From Voacanga thouarsii (Eukaryota > Streptophyta > Magnoliopsida > Gentianales > Apocynaceae), in the NCBI GenBank assembly GCA_026120185.1, contig JANUWF010002200.1, forward strand, positions 2,416,001-2,480,000: a stretch of DNA of 64,000 nucleotides, in the 5' to 3' direction. The notes under the pieces were generated by a model. It saw nothing but the letters and a program-made list of their open reading frames with translations. It was not told where the DNA came from and made no database searches. Positions 1 through 27,096 of this stretch are shown here, one piece after another. How positions within the stretch are numbered: the first letter of the stretch is position 1; every line of letters begins with the position of its first letter. Both the position numbers and the translations under genes were made by a program.

Positions 1-1855
1 TTTTATTTAGCAGTTTTCGTTTTATTTTGTACCTTGTTATAAAGACCACTGGTCCTTTGGTGGTCCTTTGGACAGGGCGACATCCTGCCCTATCTAGGTA
101 CCTAGGGTGTGGGGTGTTACATGCAGTCAGAAAGTGGTCTATTCAAGCAGGTCGGGAATTCAGAGTCTTGGAGAGTAAGAAAGACTGCTGGTATGCTAAG
201 TGTAAGCATTCAAGTGCTGGCAATCCTTGTTCTTGGCATATTTGCGTTATACATAAGAAGACTCATGGACAGTGGCAGATAACAGTCTTGAATAAAGAAC
301 ACACATACGACATTATAGTTGTGAACAATGTGCATAGGAACATGGATCATCGGTTCATAACCCGTAATGTGACACATTTAGTATTAAATGACCCTAAATG
401 CCATGTGAGTGATGTTATTGCTGAAGTTCAGAAACTGTGGAGGACCGGTTGTTCTTATAAGAAAGCTTGGGAAGCCCGAAAGGTTGCTATGGAACTTGTA
501 TATGGTGATTGGCCCTCAACATGGATTGCCCTACCAAAATACATGCTTGCCTTGCAGGATTCCAATCCTGGGACTATTGTGAGGTGGAGACACCATTGGA
601 CCAGTGTGGGTGATTTGAAAGCTTTTGACTTCCTTTTCTGGTCATTCAAACCTTCAATTGATGGTTTCAAATATTGTCGTCCAATGGTATCAATTGATGG
701 AACCCATTTAAGGGGACTTTATCGGGGCAAACTGTTGGTAGCATCCACTTAGGATGCGAATAGTCACCTATTTCCTCTTGCTTTTGCCATCGTGGATGAG
801 GAATCACTGGAGAGTTGGAGCTAGTTCTTAAAACTCCGACGTCAACATGTCATTTTGGATAGACAAAAATGTCTTATTTCTGATAGACATAAAGGTATTG
901 TAAATGTTGTACGCAATATGAATGAGTGGCAAAAACCTTTGGCTTTTCATCGATATTGCCTCGGGCACATAAAGGGAAATTTTCATGCCAAGTTTAAAGA
1001 CACTAATTTGACAAATTTGATGTACGCTGCTGGTTTAGAGCGCAAAAGGACCAAGTGTCAATCATATTTGGATGAAATCAGGATTCGAAAAGAGGATGCA
1101 TTTAAGTATTTAATGGATATTAGTTTGGAGAAATGGACTTTGTCATATGATGAAGGGCACAGATATGGTTCAATGACTACTAGTTTGTTTGAATGTATAA
1201 ATAGTGTGTTGAAGAAAGCAAGATCTCTTCCACTGAAGGTTTTGGTTGAAACTTCATTTCAGAAGTTAGTTAAATATTTTAATGAACATAGAGATGATGC
1301 ATCGAATTTGAGACACCCTTTACCTTCTGAAATGTGGAAGTTGTATTCTTATTTTGAGGACAAGTCCAGAGGGCATGTTGTAACTAAATATAATGCGCAG
1401 GCCGGTATATATGGGATTAAATCATCTGTTCAACAAGGGGGTAGAAGTCCAAATGTTTACAGTGTCAATTTAACAGAGAGATCATGCACGTGCCAAAAAT
1501 GGAGTATATATGGTATTCCTTGTTCACATGGGTTTGCAGCATATCGTCACAGAGGTTGGAACTCAATTGACTTTATTTTGGAGTTCTATACTAGAAGGAA
1601 TTATGAGTTGACATATGAGGGTCAGTTCTTCCCTATGGCGGATGAACAGTATCGGAGGCCTTCTAATTTTACGCTTGCACCAGTGGAAGAAATGATGCAA
1701 AATGAAGTTCCTGGCCGTCCGCGAACATCAAGGATACCTTGTGATATGGATTATTGGACACCGAACTCTCCTCCAAGATGCAGCAACTGTCATAGGAGTG
1801 GACATACTAGAAGGAATTGTAATAATAATAATTTTACTGTTTCAAGAGACTAGCC
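1..1855 (+). pseudogene. Mutator-like (MULE) transposase, decayed
   Basis: One reading frame runs from the left window edge to a stop at 1851-1853, interrupted by TAG at 750-752 and 822-824. Visible parts in order are a basic N-terminal region with the Cys/His pattern of the MuDR DNA-binding domain, the core strand VSIDGTHLRG (about 680-710), a second catalytic-type Asp in LISDRHKG (about 874-897), a Glu in TTSLFECINS, a SWIM zinc finger (CTCQKW...CSHG, about 1486-1533) and a C-terminal CCHC knuckle CSNCHRSGHTRRNC (about 1780-1821). This order is that of plant MuDR-type transposases, which cut and paste DNA using a DDE active site. Both stops fall in well-conserved positions, where Gln and Trp are expected. 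No ATG is seen at the left end, so the element is truncated by the window or earlier. I did not find terminal inverted repeats. Confidence 0.9.
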
Positions 1856-2190
1856 ATTGACATTGGACTATTAGTTCGTTTTATGTTCAATTGTATTTTC
1901 AAAACAGTTTCTCTATATACTTGCGATATTATTCTTACTATTTTGAATGCTTCAATCCATATATATTATTCTATTAAATTTTATTCATGTAATAAGTGTG
2001 TGGTCTACTATCAATCCTTGCTCAAACTACATTAAATAATTGTAGCAGGTTGGTTGCAAGTGGAGATTGTAGTAGGTTGAGGTTGCATTGCAGGTTGTTT
2101 GATCCGATTAGACAATTACTTATCACAAAAATGATAGTAGGTTAGGATTTGGAAAAATTACAGGTTGGGAGTTGGGAAAACTGCAGGTTG
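1856..2190. other. Gene-free stretch between MULE remnant and palindrome array
   Basis: AT-rich sequence with no exon-like ORF. It contains short G-rich direct repeats of the form TAGGTTG/CAGGTTG between about 2045 and 2190. These may be subterminal repeats of the MULE, but no terminal inverted repeat could be paired. Confidence 0.4.
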
Positions 2191-2356
2191 AGGTCACATT
2201 CCTTGAATGCGACCTTATCCAGAAAGGTCGCATTCCAAGAATGGAATGCGACCTCAAACTCGCCCATTCAAAAAAAAAAAAAAAGATATGGCGTCAAGGT
2301 CGCATTCCCCTGAATGCGACCTCTACTCAATTGGTCGCATTCTTGGAATGCGACCT
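2191..2356. repeat. Array of four GGTCGCATTC/GAATGCGACC palindromes
   Basis: Four inverted repeats share the same arm, AGGTCGCATTC, facing GAATGCGACCT. They lie at 2191-2215 (one arm mismatch), 2225-2254, 2297-2322 and 2333-2356, with loops of 3, 6, 4 and 3 bases. They lie about 280-440 bp upstream of the candidate start of the Hsp70 gene. The repeated arm suggests either a subterminal repeat of a DNA transposon or a cluster of binding sites for a dimeric protein. Sequence alone cannot decide. Confidence 0.8.
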
Positions 2357-2633
2357 CACTATAAACGGAATTCCAATTCAAGCTGCCCTCTGTCGGAATT
2401 CGATGCAAAAACGCCACCATTTCACGAAATTTCCGTGCTGTTCGATTACGGATGTTTTTAACTTTTTTTCTGCTTTCCTTTCAGAACATAATGGCATCAA
2501 GAATATTATATTTTCATGATTTTTTATAATCTTGCATTGTGATGATCTTGCTTAATTTCATGACTGTTATGCAATAATCATGGATTTTTGGGGGGGGGAA
2601 AGGAGATCCCCTTTGGCTTTTACGAAATCTTTC

Positions 2634-5057
2634 ATGTCTCTGACCTCTGTTTGCATTCTTTGAAGAATGTTTGGCTGGAGTGAGTTCAGCTCCTCAGAAG
2701 GAGGATTATGGGACGGTGATCGGCATTGACCTTGGAACTACATATTCTTGTGTGGGTGTGTACAAAAATGGTAATGTTGAGATCATAGCTAATGACCAAG
2801 GGAACAGAATTACCCCATCATCGGTGGCCTTCACTGATGATGAGCGTTTAATTGGAGAAGCAGCAAAGAATGAAGCTCCACTCAACACTGATCGTACTAT
2901 TTTCGATGTCAAAAGGCTGATTGGAAGAAAGTAACTTAACTGAACCTAAGGTCTACTTTTTGCAAGAATATTTGTCCATGAATCATGAGTATGATTTGAT
3001 TTTTTTTTTTTTTTCCTGTTTCTTTTTATTATGAAACCTTTGTAGGTTTGATGATCCAGAGGTTCAGAAGGAGATAAAGAGGTTGCCTTATAAAATTGTC
3101 AATAAACATGGAAAGCCTCATGTGGAGGTAGAGATGAAAAATGGCGACATCAAGCATTTTAGCCCTGAAGAAATTAGTGCTATGACTCTCCAGAAGATGA
3201 AGCAAACAGCAGAGTCATATTTGGGAAAAGAAATTAAGCATGCAGTTATCACTGTTCCCGGTAAAATCAACACCTTCGTAGCATTTTTTTTCCTTTTTTC
3301 TTTTTCTTTTTTTCAAGTTGAAGGTATTGATATACTGCCCTCTTGGAACTTGTTTGTTTGACTTCTGCATTTTCGTGCAGCTTACTTCAATGATGCACAA
3401 AGACAGGCTACAAAAGATGCAGGTCAAATTGCAGGGCTAAATGTGGTTCGGATAATTAACGAGCCAACAGCAGCAGCAATTTCTTATGGTCTTGATAAGA
3501 AGGGAGGAGGGGAGAAGAACATTTTAGTTTTCGATCTTGGTGGTGGTACATTTGATGTGAGCATACTCTCTCTCGATGGAGATGTTTTCGAGGTTCGTTC
3601 TACTAATGGGGACAATCACTTGGGAGGAGAAGATTTTGATCACAGATTCATGGACCATTTTGTAAAATTGATCAAGAAGAAGTACAACAAGGATATCAGC
3701 AAGGATAAGAAGGCTCTTGGTAAGCTTAGGAAGGAATGTGAAAGGGCAAAGAGGGCCTTGAGTAGCCAGCACCAAGTCCGTGTTGAGATCGAGTCATTGT
3801 TTGATGGAATAGACTTCTCTGAGCCCTTAACAAGGGCGAGATTTGAAGAATTAAACATGGATTTGTTTAAAAAGACCATGGGACCTGTGAAGCAAGCTTT
3901 GAAGGATGCAGGCTTGGAGAAATCTGACATTGATGAAATGGTTTTGGTTGGAGGCAGCACTCGAATTCCTAAGGTACAACAGACGTTGAAGGATTTCTTT
4001 GATGGGAAGGAACCAAGCAGGGGAGTCAATCCAGACGAGGCAGTGGCTTTTGGAGCTGCAGTTCAAGGAGGAGTTCTTAGTGGTGGTGAGGATGATCCTG
4101 GGATTCTTGTCATTGATGTAGCTCCATTGAGTTTAGGTATTGAAACAGTTGGTGGGATCATGACAAAGTTGATTCCAAGAAACTCAGTTATTCCAACCAA
4201 GAAGTCTCAAGTTTTCACCACTTATCAAAATCAGCACAGCACAGTATCGATCAAGGTAAAGTAGCATATCTCCAACCACCCATCATGAGACATATTTATA
4301 GATGTTCCAATCATTTACTCTGGACTATGGCTGTTTTCCTCTATTACCAGCACTCATGAGATTCAATTCTGTGTCGGAAAATTGTAGGTTTATGAAGGTG
4401 AAAGGAGCTTAACAAAGGATTGTCGTGAACTTGGAAGATTTGATCTGTCTGGCATTCCCCCTGCTCCAAGGTAAGCCTAAGTTCTACATAATCCTACTTC
4501 CGATTCTTGTTTCCTCTACCATATGACTTTTCACAAGAAATCAAATGCCAACCCACAATGCTGTCTGTTTGTTCTATTGTAGGGGCGTTCCTCAAATTGA
4601 GGTTACTTTTGAGGTTGATAGGAATGGTATACTGCAAGTGACTGCCATGGACAAGGCAGCAAAGAACTCCAAGTCAATAACCATCACAAACGAGAAGGGG
4701 CGTCTCTCCAAGGAGGAGATTGAGAATCTGGTAAAGGAAGCAGAAGAGGATAGGAAGGTGAAGGAGAAAATTGATTCAAGAAACAACCTCGAGACCTATC
4801 TTTACAACCTGAAGAGCACCACCAATGATGAGGACAAGCTCGCAAACAAAATTGATTCAGACGACAAAGAAACTATTGAGACAGCATTAAATGATGCACT
4901 TGAATGGTTGGACGACAATCGAAATGCAGACAAGGAAGACTATGAGGAGAAGATGAAGGAGTTGGAAGCTGTGTTCAATCCCATCATAAAGAAGGCATAT
5001 GAGAATAGTGGTGGAAGCTCTTTTGATTCAGAAGATGATCTTAATGATGAATTATAG
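2634..5057 (+). CDS. BIP: ER-lumenal Hsp70 (BiP type), five exons, damaged 5' end
   Basis: Exons: start region to 2930, 3046-3260, 3381-4255, 4388-4470 and 4583-5057. All junctions are GT/AG and phases agree, giving about 635 residues from 2671. The nucleotide-binding domain shows [14 protein letters not shown], the phosphate loop [10 protein letters not shown] and [11 protein letters not shown]. The substrate domain starts near KSQVFTTYQ. Sequence features match BiP, the ER chaperone, rather than cytosolic Hsp70, and residues such as [10 protein letters not shown] resemble the stress-inducible BiP3 type. Oddities: the frame entering GIDLGTTYS has no ATG and is closed upstream by TGA at 2641. 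An ATG at 2634 opens a short hydrophobic peptide in another frame, as if a signal peptide were split by a small indel. The lid lacks about four residues usually present after KEAEE. The C-terminus reads NDEL instead of HDEL. It is probably expressed or only recently damaged; a 5' sequence error is possible. Confidence 0.88.
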
Positions 5058-6445
5058 AAAAATTCTTTAGGGAAAAATTTTGTATAGTTTATTTCTTCAA
5101 ACATTAATTTCTACTTCAGTATAGTTAGATATTCTTGTGTAGGCCTTCTAATTTATTTTTTTTTTAATACGTTACTCTACTTATATGTAATTTTAAAAAA
5201 TTAAAAAAATCATTTATAATTTGCTTTTTCAATTCTATTTTAGTTATTTATTATTCTACCAAATCATGCCTTGATATTTTTTTTTTTTTTAATTCCATAA
5301 ATTTAAAATTTGTGTCAAAACCTTAAACTTTTTTCCCGTTAAAATTCTATTAATTTAAGAAAAGGATAGATCCCAAGTTTTATAATTATTACTGGAGGGC
5401 CGTTCAATAAAGAGAAATGCCAAAGAGTCGATCTACTTCGCTTTGTTCTTGGACATGCAATGATACCTAATAGCCATTAGCCAACGACATGGAAACCAAG
5501 TCTTGCAGCTTCCTGTTGCCAATATAACGCCCTGTAGTAAGAATGATTACCGAGATTAAAGAACATGGGAAATCTTTCCAAGGCTATCCCAAAGAAAGGA
5601 TCTCACACTGGATGGGACGGATTTTGGCTACAGGGCAATTAGTATTAAAGCAAGAATTTGAATGATCCTCTCTCCCTTTGATTGCTCCTATGATCCTCGT
5701 TGATTTTACCATGTTTCCGTAGCTGTAAGAGACAAGTAAATTTATATGATGGTATAACTTTTTCCCACCCTAAGGCAGGACCAGATTGAATCCTCCCTTG
5801 TAGGACAATCTGAGATGTAGCTATCTGCCTCAAGGAATGCACCAGTTTAATAAGTTTGACTTGGGTCCTCATTACCAAATGCAAAAATCAAAAGTCTCCA
5901 CTAATTCATACAAGTTCAAAGGTTGCTAAGTTTAGAGTTAAGACTATCTCACTAATTTCATCTTACTATTACTAAAGAATCATATATGTATCTGTAATAA
6001 TAATCCTAATACTTAATTTTTCTCTCTCTAAAGATTAATAGTACAATTTTACAGCAATAAAAAAGTTCTAAAAAATTTAATTTCATATACATATACATAT
6101 ATATATATATATATATATACACTGTGATGAATCAATAAGTACACAGCTTAATTATGTCTTGAATATAAAGAAAAATAATATAATAATACATTGAAGCGGA
6201 TTAAATTGAGATCAAACTTAAAATTTTATCCGAGCTACACTTAGTGATAAGCATTCTTCCAACTTCCTAGGTTGAGTGAGAAATTGATCTTAAAACATGG
6301 AAATCACAATTCATCAAATAACAATGAAATACATAAAATGGAATAAATAGGCAACCCTTTTGTTTTAAATGTTTTAGGAATTGAGTTTCTTCAAGCAAAA
6401 AGTGTTTGATATACTTTGCTTCATGATACAGTCTGTTATTGTTCT
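5058..6445. other. Intergenic region between convergent genes
   Basis: 3' flanks of the Hsp70 gene (+) and the small gene at 6446-6820 (-). AT-rich, with several poly-T runs and an (AT)n tract near 6085-6119. The stretch 5440-5640 has more balanced composition but gives no recognisable protein in any frame; it may be 3' UTR of the minus-strand gene. Confidence 0.4.
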
Positions 6446-6820
6446 TTACCTTCTTGTTTTTCTAGGTAACCAATCAAAAATGTCGAAACCATCACCGGGG
6501 AAAGAGCTAATCATCTCCATTTGCAAACTTCGGAGAGTAACAGCAAAATCTCGAGCTTCATCCATGGCTTCCCGAGCGCCTACTAATGCCTCCTCAATGT
6601 CCTGATTTATCAAATAAAGGGAACATATTTGGCCAAGTATGCGATCATGCCTCTCTTCATACCTCATAGCTCTTTCTTCAGCCTGTTCCAGTGCTTCATT
6701 TATCATCTCTAATTTCTCCTTCGCAATTCTCTTGGTTTCCCATTTCCTTAAATTTGGCAAACACAGAAAGTATGCAGCTGAGAAGCCTAATATTGCAAAA
6801 ACAATGCGGCCATAGTCCAT
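6446..6820 (-). CDS. Small membrane-anchored coiled-coil protein, function unknown
   Basis: A 124-residue ORF whose ATG at 6820 opens MDYGRIVFAILGFSAAYFLC, a hydrophobic segment at residues 5-21 that could act as membrane anchor or uncleaved signal anchor. It is followed by a basic turn (LRKWETKR) and then a long charged helix rich in Glu, Arg and Ala (about residues 28-100) with coiled-coil character, and ends in DWLPRKTRR. The frame stays open upstream to 6964, but that extension is basic, low-complexity and runs into a MITE at 6938, so I place the start at 6820. I do not recognise a named family; the even composition and anchor-plus-helix layout suggest a real plant protein. It is transcribed in the same direction as the RECQSIM gene, about 0.9 kb downstream of that gene's stop. 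Confidence 0.7.
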   Translation of the reverse strand: MDYGRIVFAILGFSAAYFLCLPNLRKWETKRIAKEKLEMINEALEQAEERAMRYEERHDRILGQICSLYLINQDIEEALVGAREAMDEARDFAVTLRSLQMEMISSFPGDGFDIFDWLPRKTRR

Positions 6821-6937
6821 TGAACCTTTTTCCACACTTGGAAAATCTGTGAGGACAGAGAAATACATGTGATTCCATGCTTTATCAAAGGGTAGCTTGC
6901 TAGGTGCATCTTTCTTTATTCTTTTTCGTTTTTTACA

Positions 6938-7212
6938 CTCCCTCCGTCCCTTGATATAAGTCATTAGACTTAATTTTACACATATTAAGATTTCTAAAAA
7001 TTAAGTGACTTTATATTTTTTTTTTCTAAAACATCCCTATTTAAATATCATGGAAACAAGAGAAGAGATGAGAGAAAAAGAGAGGGAAGGGAGAACAATA
7101 AATAATAACAAAAAGGTAAAAATAGCTTCAAAACCTTCTTGAAAAATCCCCAACTTATAACTTAAAACAACAAAAGTAGTCTCTAGTGACTTATATTAAC
7201 GGACGGAATGAG
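6938..7212. mobile_element. Stowaway-like MITE
   Basis: About 275 bp bounded by CTCCCTCCGTCCC at the left and GGACGGAATGAG at the right, the inverted ends typical of Stowaway (Tc1/mariner-type) MITEs. The right flank is TA and the left flank CA, a probably mutated TA duplication. Interior segments match the element at 62222-62499 in the opposite orientation. Confidence 0.75.
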
Positions 7213-7702
7213 TACTTAATTCCTTTTCCTAACAAAATTTTGCCCCTCTCCTCAAATAGAAATTAAAATATAAAAACAGATTCTTCTTTTAGAGCCAAAT
7301 GAATGTTTGAGAAGATAAAGTCAACATTCTCAGTTATCATTTTGGCTCATCCCTACGTTATAAGTTTGAAAAATAACAATCTCAACTTAGTGTTGATTGA
7401 ATAAATTCTCTTCATCAGAAACGTTTTAGGCTTTTAGCTATACCTTGAAATTGAATGAAATATTATTTAAAAAAAATAAGAAATAAGAAAAATTTTAAAT
7501 AAATGTATTCGATAAAAAAGCTGCCTGCACGCAAAATTAGCCTCTTAATGGTCACAAGTTTAAGCAGTCACTTTTGGTATTGACCTCAAAAAGGACATTA
7601 GAACAGATATAAACAATCACTTCGTCAATATTAAATGCACTTGGACCTAAAAATTAGGGAAATAAATGGGCAAAAGAAAAGGTATGCATGTACCTCAATG
7701 TG
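7213..7702. other. Intergenic / 3' flank of the helicase gene
   Basis: No exon-like reading frame. This AT-rich stretch holds the 3' UTR and terminator region of the minus-strand helicase gene. Confidence 0.4.
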
Positions 7703-23440
<15,738 letters not shown>

Positions 23441-24210
23441 GGCTCCAAAACTATTTCAAATTCCACAAAATTAGAAACATGGACATTACACATGACATGA
23501 ACATTCTGGCTGCAATTATGCAAATTGAACACGAACATAGCACTCACACACCATATAATTAATTAAAGATTAATTACATACTTAAGTATAGCATCAAAAA
23601 TAGTTAAACACAAATTGGCGACAATAAAATTCTTTCACGGTACTAGTTGACTATCCAGTCAATCCACCCATAAACAAACACAAGATGCATCTTCAAACAG
23701 AAACCCATTAACAAAATGGTAAAAGAAGTAATGAAAACTCAACCATGAAATTAAAAGCTGAAAATGAATAATACCTGCTGAACCCATTTCCAAATTTTAA
23801 AGCAGAAAAGAAAAAAATAATAAAAAAATACAAGATATTTACGAGAATTCGATCCAAATACACGTAGAAACCCCTTATTTCTATTAATAATTTTGCAGTA
23901 ACGTGCAGATAGAATAAACATACACACACATAAGTAAAATCTTCGATTCATTCAATCTAAGGAAGAAAATGGATAAATTTCATAGGAATTAAATTCGTTA
24001 TGAGTCCATTAGACAAATTAATTACTGGCCAAAAATTGCAGGTTTACAATTCTTTTCAATTACTTCCGAGCTGAATAGATTTTCTGTGATGAGAATTTAC
24101 CTTTCGATCAATTAGATAACCCAACTGGATTGCTGAACTTCGCTCCCATTGAAAATGAAGAGCAGCTGCCCTAATTCGAATATTTCAAGAACAATCAACC
24201 CGCCAAAAGC
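23441..24210 (-). promoter_or_regulatory. RECQSIM 5' UTR with intron, uORF and E2F-type site
   Basis: Reading the minus strand toward the ATG at 23440, an untranslated exon appears to end at 24101 (AAAG|GTAAAT), with an acceptor probably just before the start (about 23450). This exon carries a short uORF (24149-24108, 13 codons, TGA stop). Upstream at 24200-24207 the minus strand reads TTTGGCGG, which fits the plant E2F consensus WTTSSCSS. E2F sites are common at replication and repair genes, so S-phase control is plausible. The transcription start itself is not determined. Confidence 0.5.
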
Positions 24211-24464
24211 CCCGCTTAAATGCCGGGCACTTACAGGGCAAACGGGAAAAGTATTTTAACGACGTCGTCCAAGGGTGAATCTCCAACAACTTTTTCCATC
24301 TGTTACGCTAAAATTCTAATATAAACTCGATCTACTTGAATTATATATATTGAAGGATTGTATTTCATGTAATAAAATTTATATAGTATAATTTTTTAAT
24401 ACACTTTGTCTACGGATCTACCGTCCCTGCAATAATTTTTTCTTTTCGTGCGTTGGAAAACACA

Positions 24465-24675
24465 AATTAACGGATTTAATTCCCTAAAATTTTTTTCGAT
24501 TGATAAGTTTGGTTTCTGATCTTTATTTTCAAATTTATTTTGTCCTTTTCCTTTTTTTGAGTAAAATAATTGATCCTCCATCCACTATATAATAGTCAAC
24601 GCAAAGTCAACATATATTTTTAGAGACCAAACTTGCCATTCGAGAAAAATTTAGAGATTAAATCCGCCAATTTGT
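24465..24675. mobile_element. Foldback MITE
   Basis: Imperfect long inverted repeat. The left arm contains CGGATTTAATTCCCTAAAA...AAGTTTGGT; the complement of the right arm reads CGGATTTAATCTCTAAA...AAGTTTGGT. The arms are roughly 70 bp with a short centre. No coding capacity. Confidence 0.6.
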
Positions 24676-25502
24676 TAGGTATTGAAAGGGTTAAGAATGA
24701 TGATTTCTTTTGTGAGTTCTAATCTATGTAGATGATAAATAAAATGTAAGATAAGTATTGCATAGTAAATCAGGAGAAAAGAATAGGCAGTACTTCAAGT
24801 GAATTTTTATTTGTTAAAGTAAAGTTTTAAAATTAAATAAATTATTAAATTTATTTTTCAAAAAATTTAATTTAAATTTTTCTTAATTTATTTATATGCA
24901 ATTATTTAATTAATATTCTCTTTATATTCTCCTTTTCATATTAGAATATGGATGAATTATTATTGTTATGTTTGCTTGGAAAGAATTACGTTTTTTATTA
25001 ATAATATTTCTTTCTTATCTTAAAATAAAAGTAAAACGCATAGTTAAGCGTTAATATTAGAAATTTTATATTGAAAATAATAAAATTAATTTTTAAAAAT
25101 TAATAATCAACTAATGCCATGATTTACTAGAATAATATTATTATTATTATTAAAATTGGAAGAATTTTTTTATATGGACAAATATTTGTGACAATAAGAG
25201 TATTTCTATACATACGTTAATTTAGATAAACAAGAATATTTATTATAGTAACTAATTTGTTAACCTTTAACAGATATAATTATTATATTTTATTATTTAT
25301 ATTTCTTTAATATAATTATATAAATTATAAATTTAATTATAAATTATGATAGATAAAAAATTAAGAGAGTATACTCTTAATCCAAAATTAAATAGTTATA
25401 TCTCTCTTTTTAATTTAATTTTGTTAAAAAGAATATTTATTTTTTAAAATAAATATTTTTTCATTTAAATTTATATCATTAACTTCTATTAATATACCAA
25501 GA

Positions 25503-25506
<4 letters not shown>
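24676..25506. other. AT-rich intergenic DNA
   Basis: No reading frame, RNA gene or repeat that I can name; very AT-rich with many short A/T runs. Confidence 0.4.

Positions 25507-25575
<69 letters not shown>
25507..25575. repeat. (CT)n(TA)n microsatellite
   Basis: About 25 CT units followed directly by about 9 TA units. The CT run is the longest perfect one in the window. Confidence 0.95.
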
Positions 25576-25578
25576 CAT

Positions 25579-25795
25579 AAAAATTAACAAATTTAGTCCC
25601 TAAAAATTTTCAATTAGGAAGTTTGGTCCCTAAAAATATACGTTAATTTTGTATTGACTGTCATATGATAGACAGAGTAATTAAATATTTTATTTAAAAA
25701 AAGAAAAAAATGACCAAATTTTTTAAAATAAATATTCAAAACTAAACTTTTCAATCGAAAAAAGTTTATAGATTAAATATGCCAATTTGCCTTTG
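25579..25795. mobile_element. Foldback MITE, same family as 24465-24675
   Basis: The left arm ACAAATTTAGTCCCTAAAAA...GGAAGTTTGGTCCC faces a right arm whose complement reads GCATATTTAATCTATAAAC...AAAAGTTTAGTTT. The shared arm motif with the previous element suggests one family. Confidence 0.55.
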
Positions 25796-27096
25796 AAAAA
25801 ATATTATGATAATTATCCTTCTCTTTTATCCCTTGTCATTAAAAAAAAAAATACTTAACAAATTTTTATACTAAATCTCACTATTTTTTGGATCAGACCA
25901 GATCGGTCGATTAGACCGATCAGATCGTGAACTGGTCCGATTCTCTCCTTCAAATTAGAATTCTAAAAAGTCGTCATATTTTGTGTGAATCGATTTGAAC
26001 TGATCAGTCCAACCGAATTGAACCATTCTCTCTCTTTCTTTTTTTTTTTTTTTTGTTAAATGAGATAATATATTCATAGAAAAGAAATAAATTACACAAA
26101 TAAAAAAAATAGTCTATAGTAATAGAGAAAATGTCACATTTTTCTTCTAATTTCGTTGTTTATATATTTATAGACTTGAACTACACTATATTATTAATCA
26201 ATTTTATTCTTAAAAATAATTATATTTTTAATGTTTAAATTATCATATTACCGACTTAATTACAGTTCAATTACAGTTGGACTATTGAACCGTAAATTAG
26301 TAAATTTTTCGATTCGATATCCAGTTCGATTTTAAAAACAATAAATTTAGGTACATAATTCACTTAAATTTTATGTATCTCTACAATATTAGTTGAACCC
26401 CATGAATTTGCGATAGTAATATACAAATTAGATACATAAAATATAAATATTAACAATATTCAAGTTATTCACGAATTGATAATTAATTGCCAGTAGTTAG
26501 TAGTAATTCAAAATTATAATAAACCTTAACAAACGCATATATAGTTCTTTTTAAATTGCTTTAAAAAAATTTTATATTACCATATATTTTGTGAATATAA
26601 ATCAACATTAGATTTGTCAGTAGAAAAACAGAAAATAAGTTCATTAAAATTTATTTTTAAAAAATAATACTTTTGACAATTTGGGTCCTTTTTCATGGTA
26701 AATATCCCTCAAATGTATATAAAAATTTTAATATAGTCCTTCCGACCCTTTTTTATGAAAAAAATTGAACATTTGACTTTGCAGTTTTTCAATTTACAAA
26801 ACTTTGTTGTTTGCGGCATAAGGTTGCTGCACGATGAAAGAGAAAGAGGGGAAAAAAAGAAAAATAAAATAAGTAAAATTACATTTTTGCCCCTAAAAAA
26901 TCACATTAATCTAGGCAAGCGGTCAATTTTTGACTCTCCCATCTAAAAGGGTTAAAAGAGTGTGATTGAAAATTTCTTACACGTGTTAGGGGCATTTATG
27001 ATGAAAACAGAAAAAATAAAAGACCTAAATTAAAAAAATTTAAAAGCACGAAGTTCACAAATAAATTAGTCTATAATAATTAAAAAAAGAGCACAT
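25796..27096. other. AT-rich intergenic DNA with GATCGGT-type short repeats
   Basis: 25885-26030 holds clustered GACCGATC / GATCGGTC motifs, and 26260-26340 CGATTCGAT-type motifs, as often seen inside plant MITEs with GAACCGGTT-like ends. I could not fix element boundaries. No gene is seen. Confidence 0.35.

Noticed and set aside
2191..2356. CRISPR-like regular repeat
   Set aside because: Repeats are palindromes with 3-6 base loops and irregular spacing in a plant genome; no spacer structure.
2172..2519. Plus-strand ORFs upstream of BiP, considered as a missing first exon
   Set aside because: They consist of the palindrome array and a poly-A run; no signal peptide or splice site leads into the BiP exon.
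3524..4066. Minus-strand ORFs (83-129 codons) over the large BiP exon
   Set aside because: They are antisense shadows of a strongly conserved Hsp70 exon and show no domain of their own.
25885..26030. Clustered GATCGGTC motifs as an operator-like array
   Set aside because: Motifs are imprecise and resemble internal sequence of common plant MITEs; boundaries and regular spacing are lacking.
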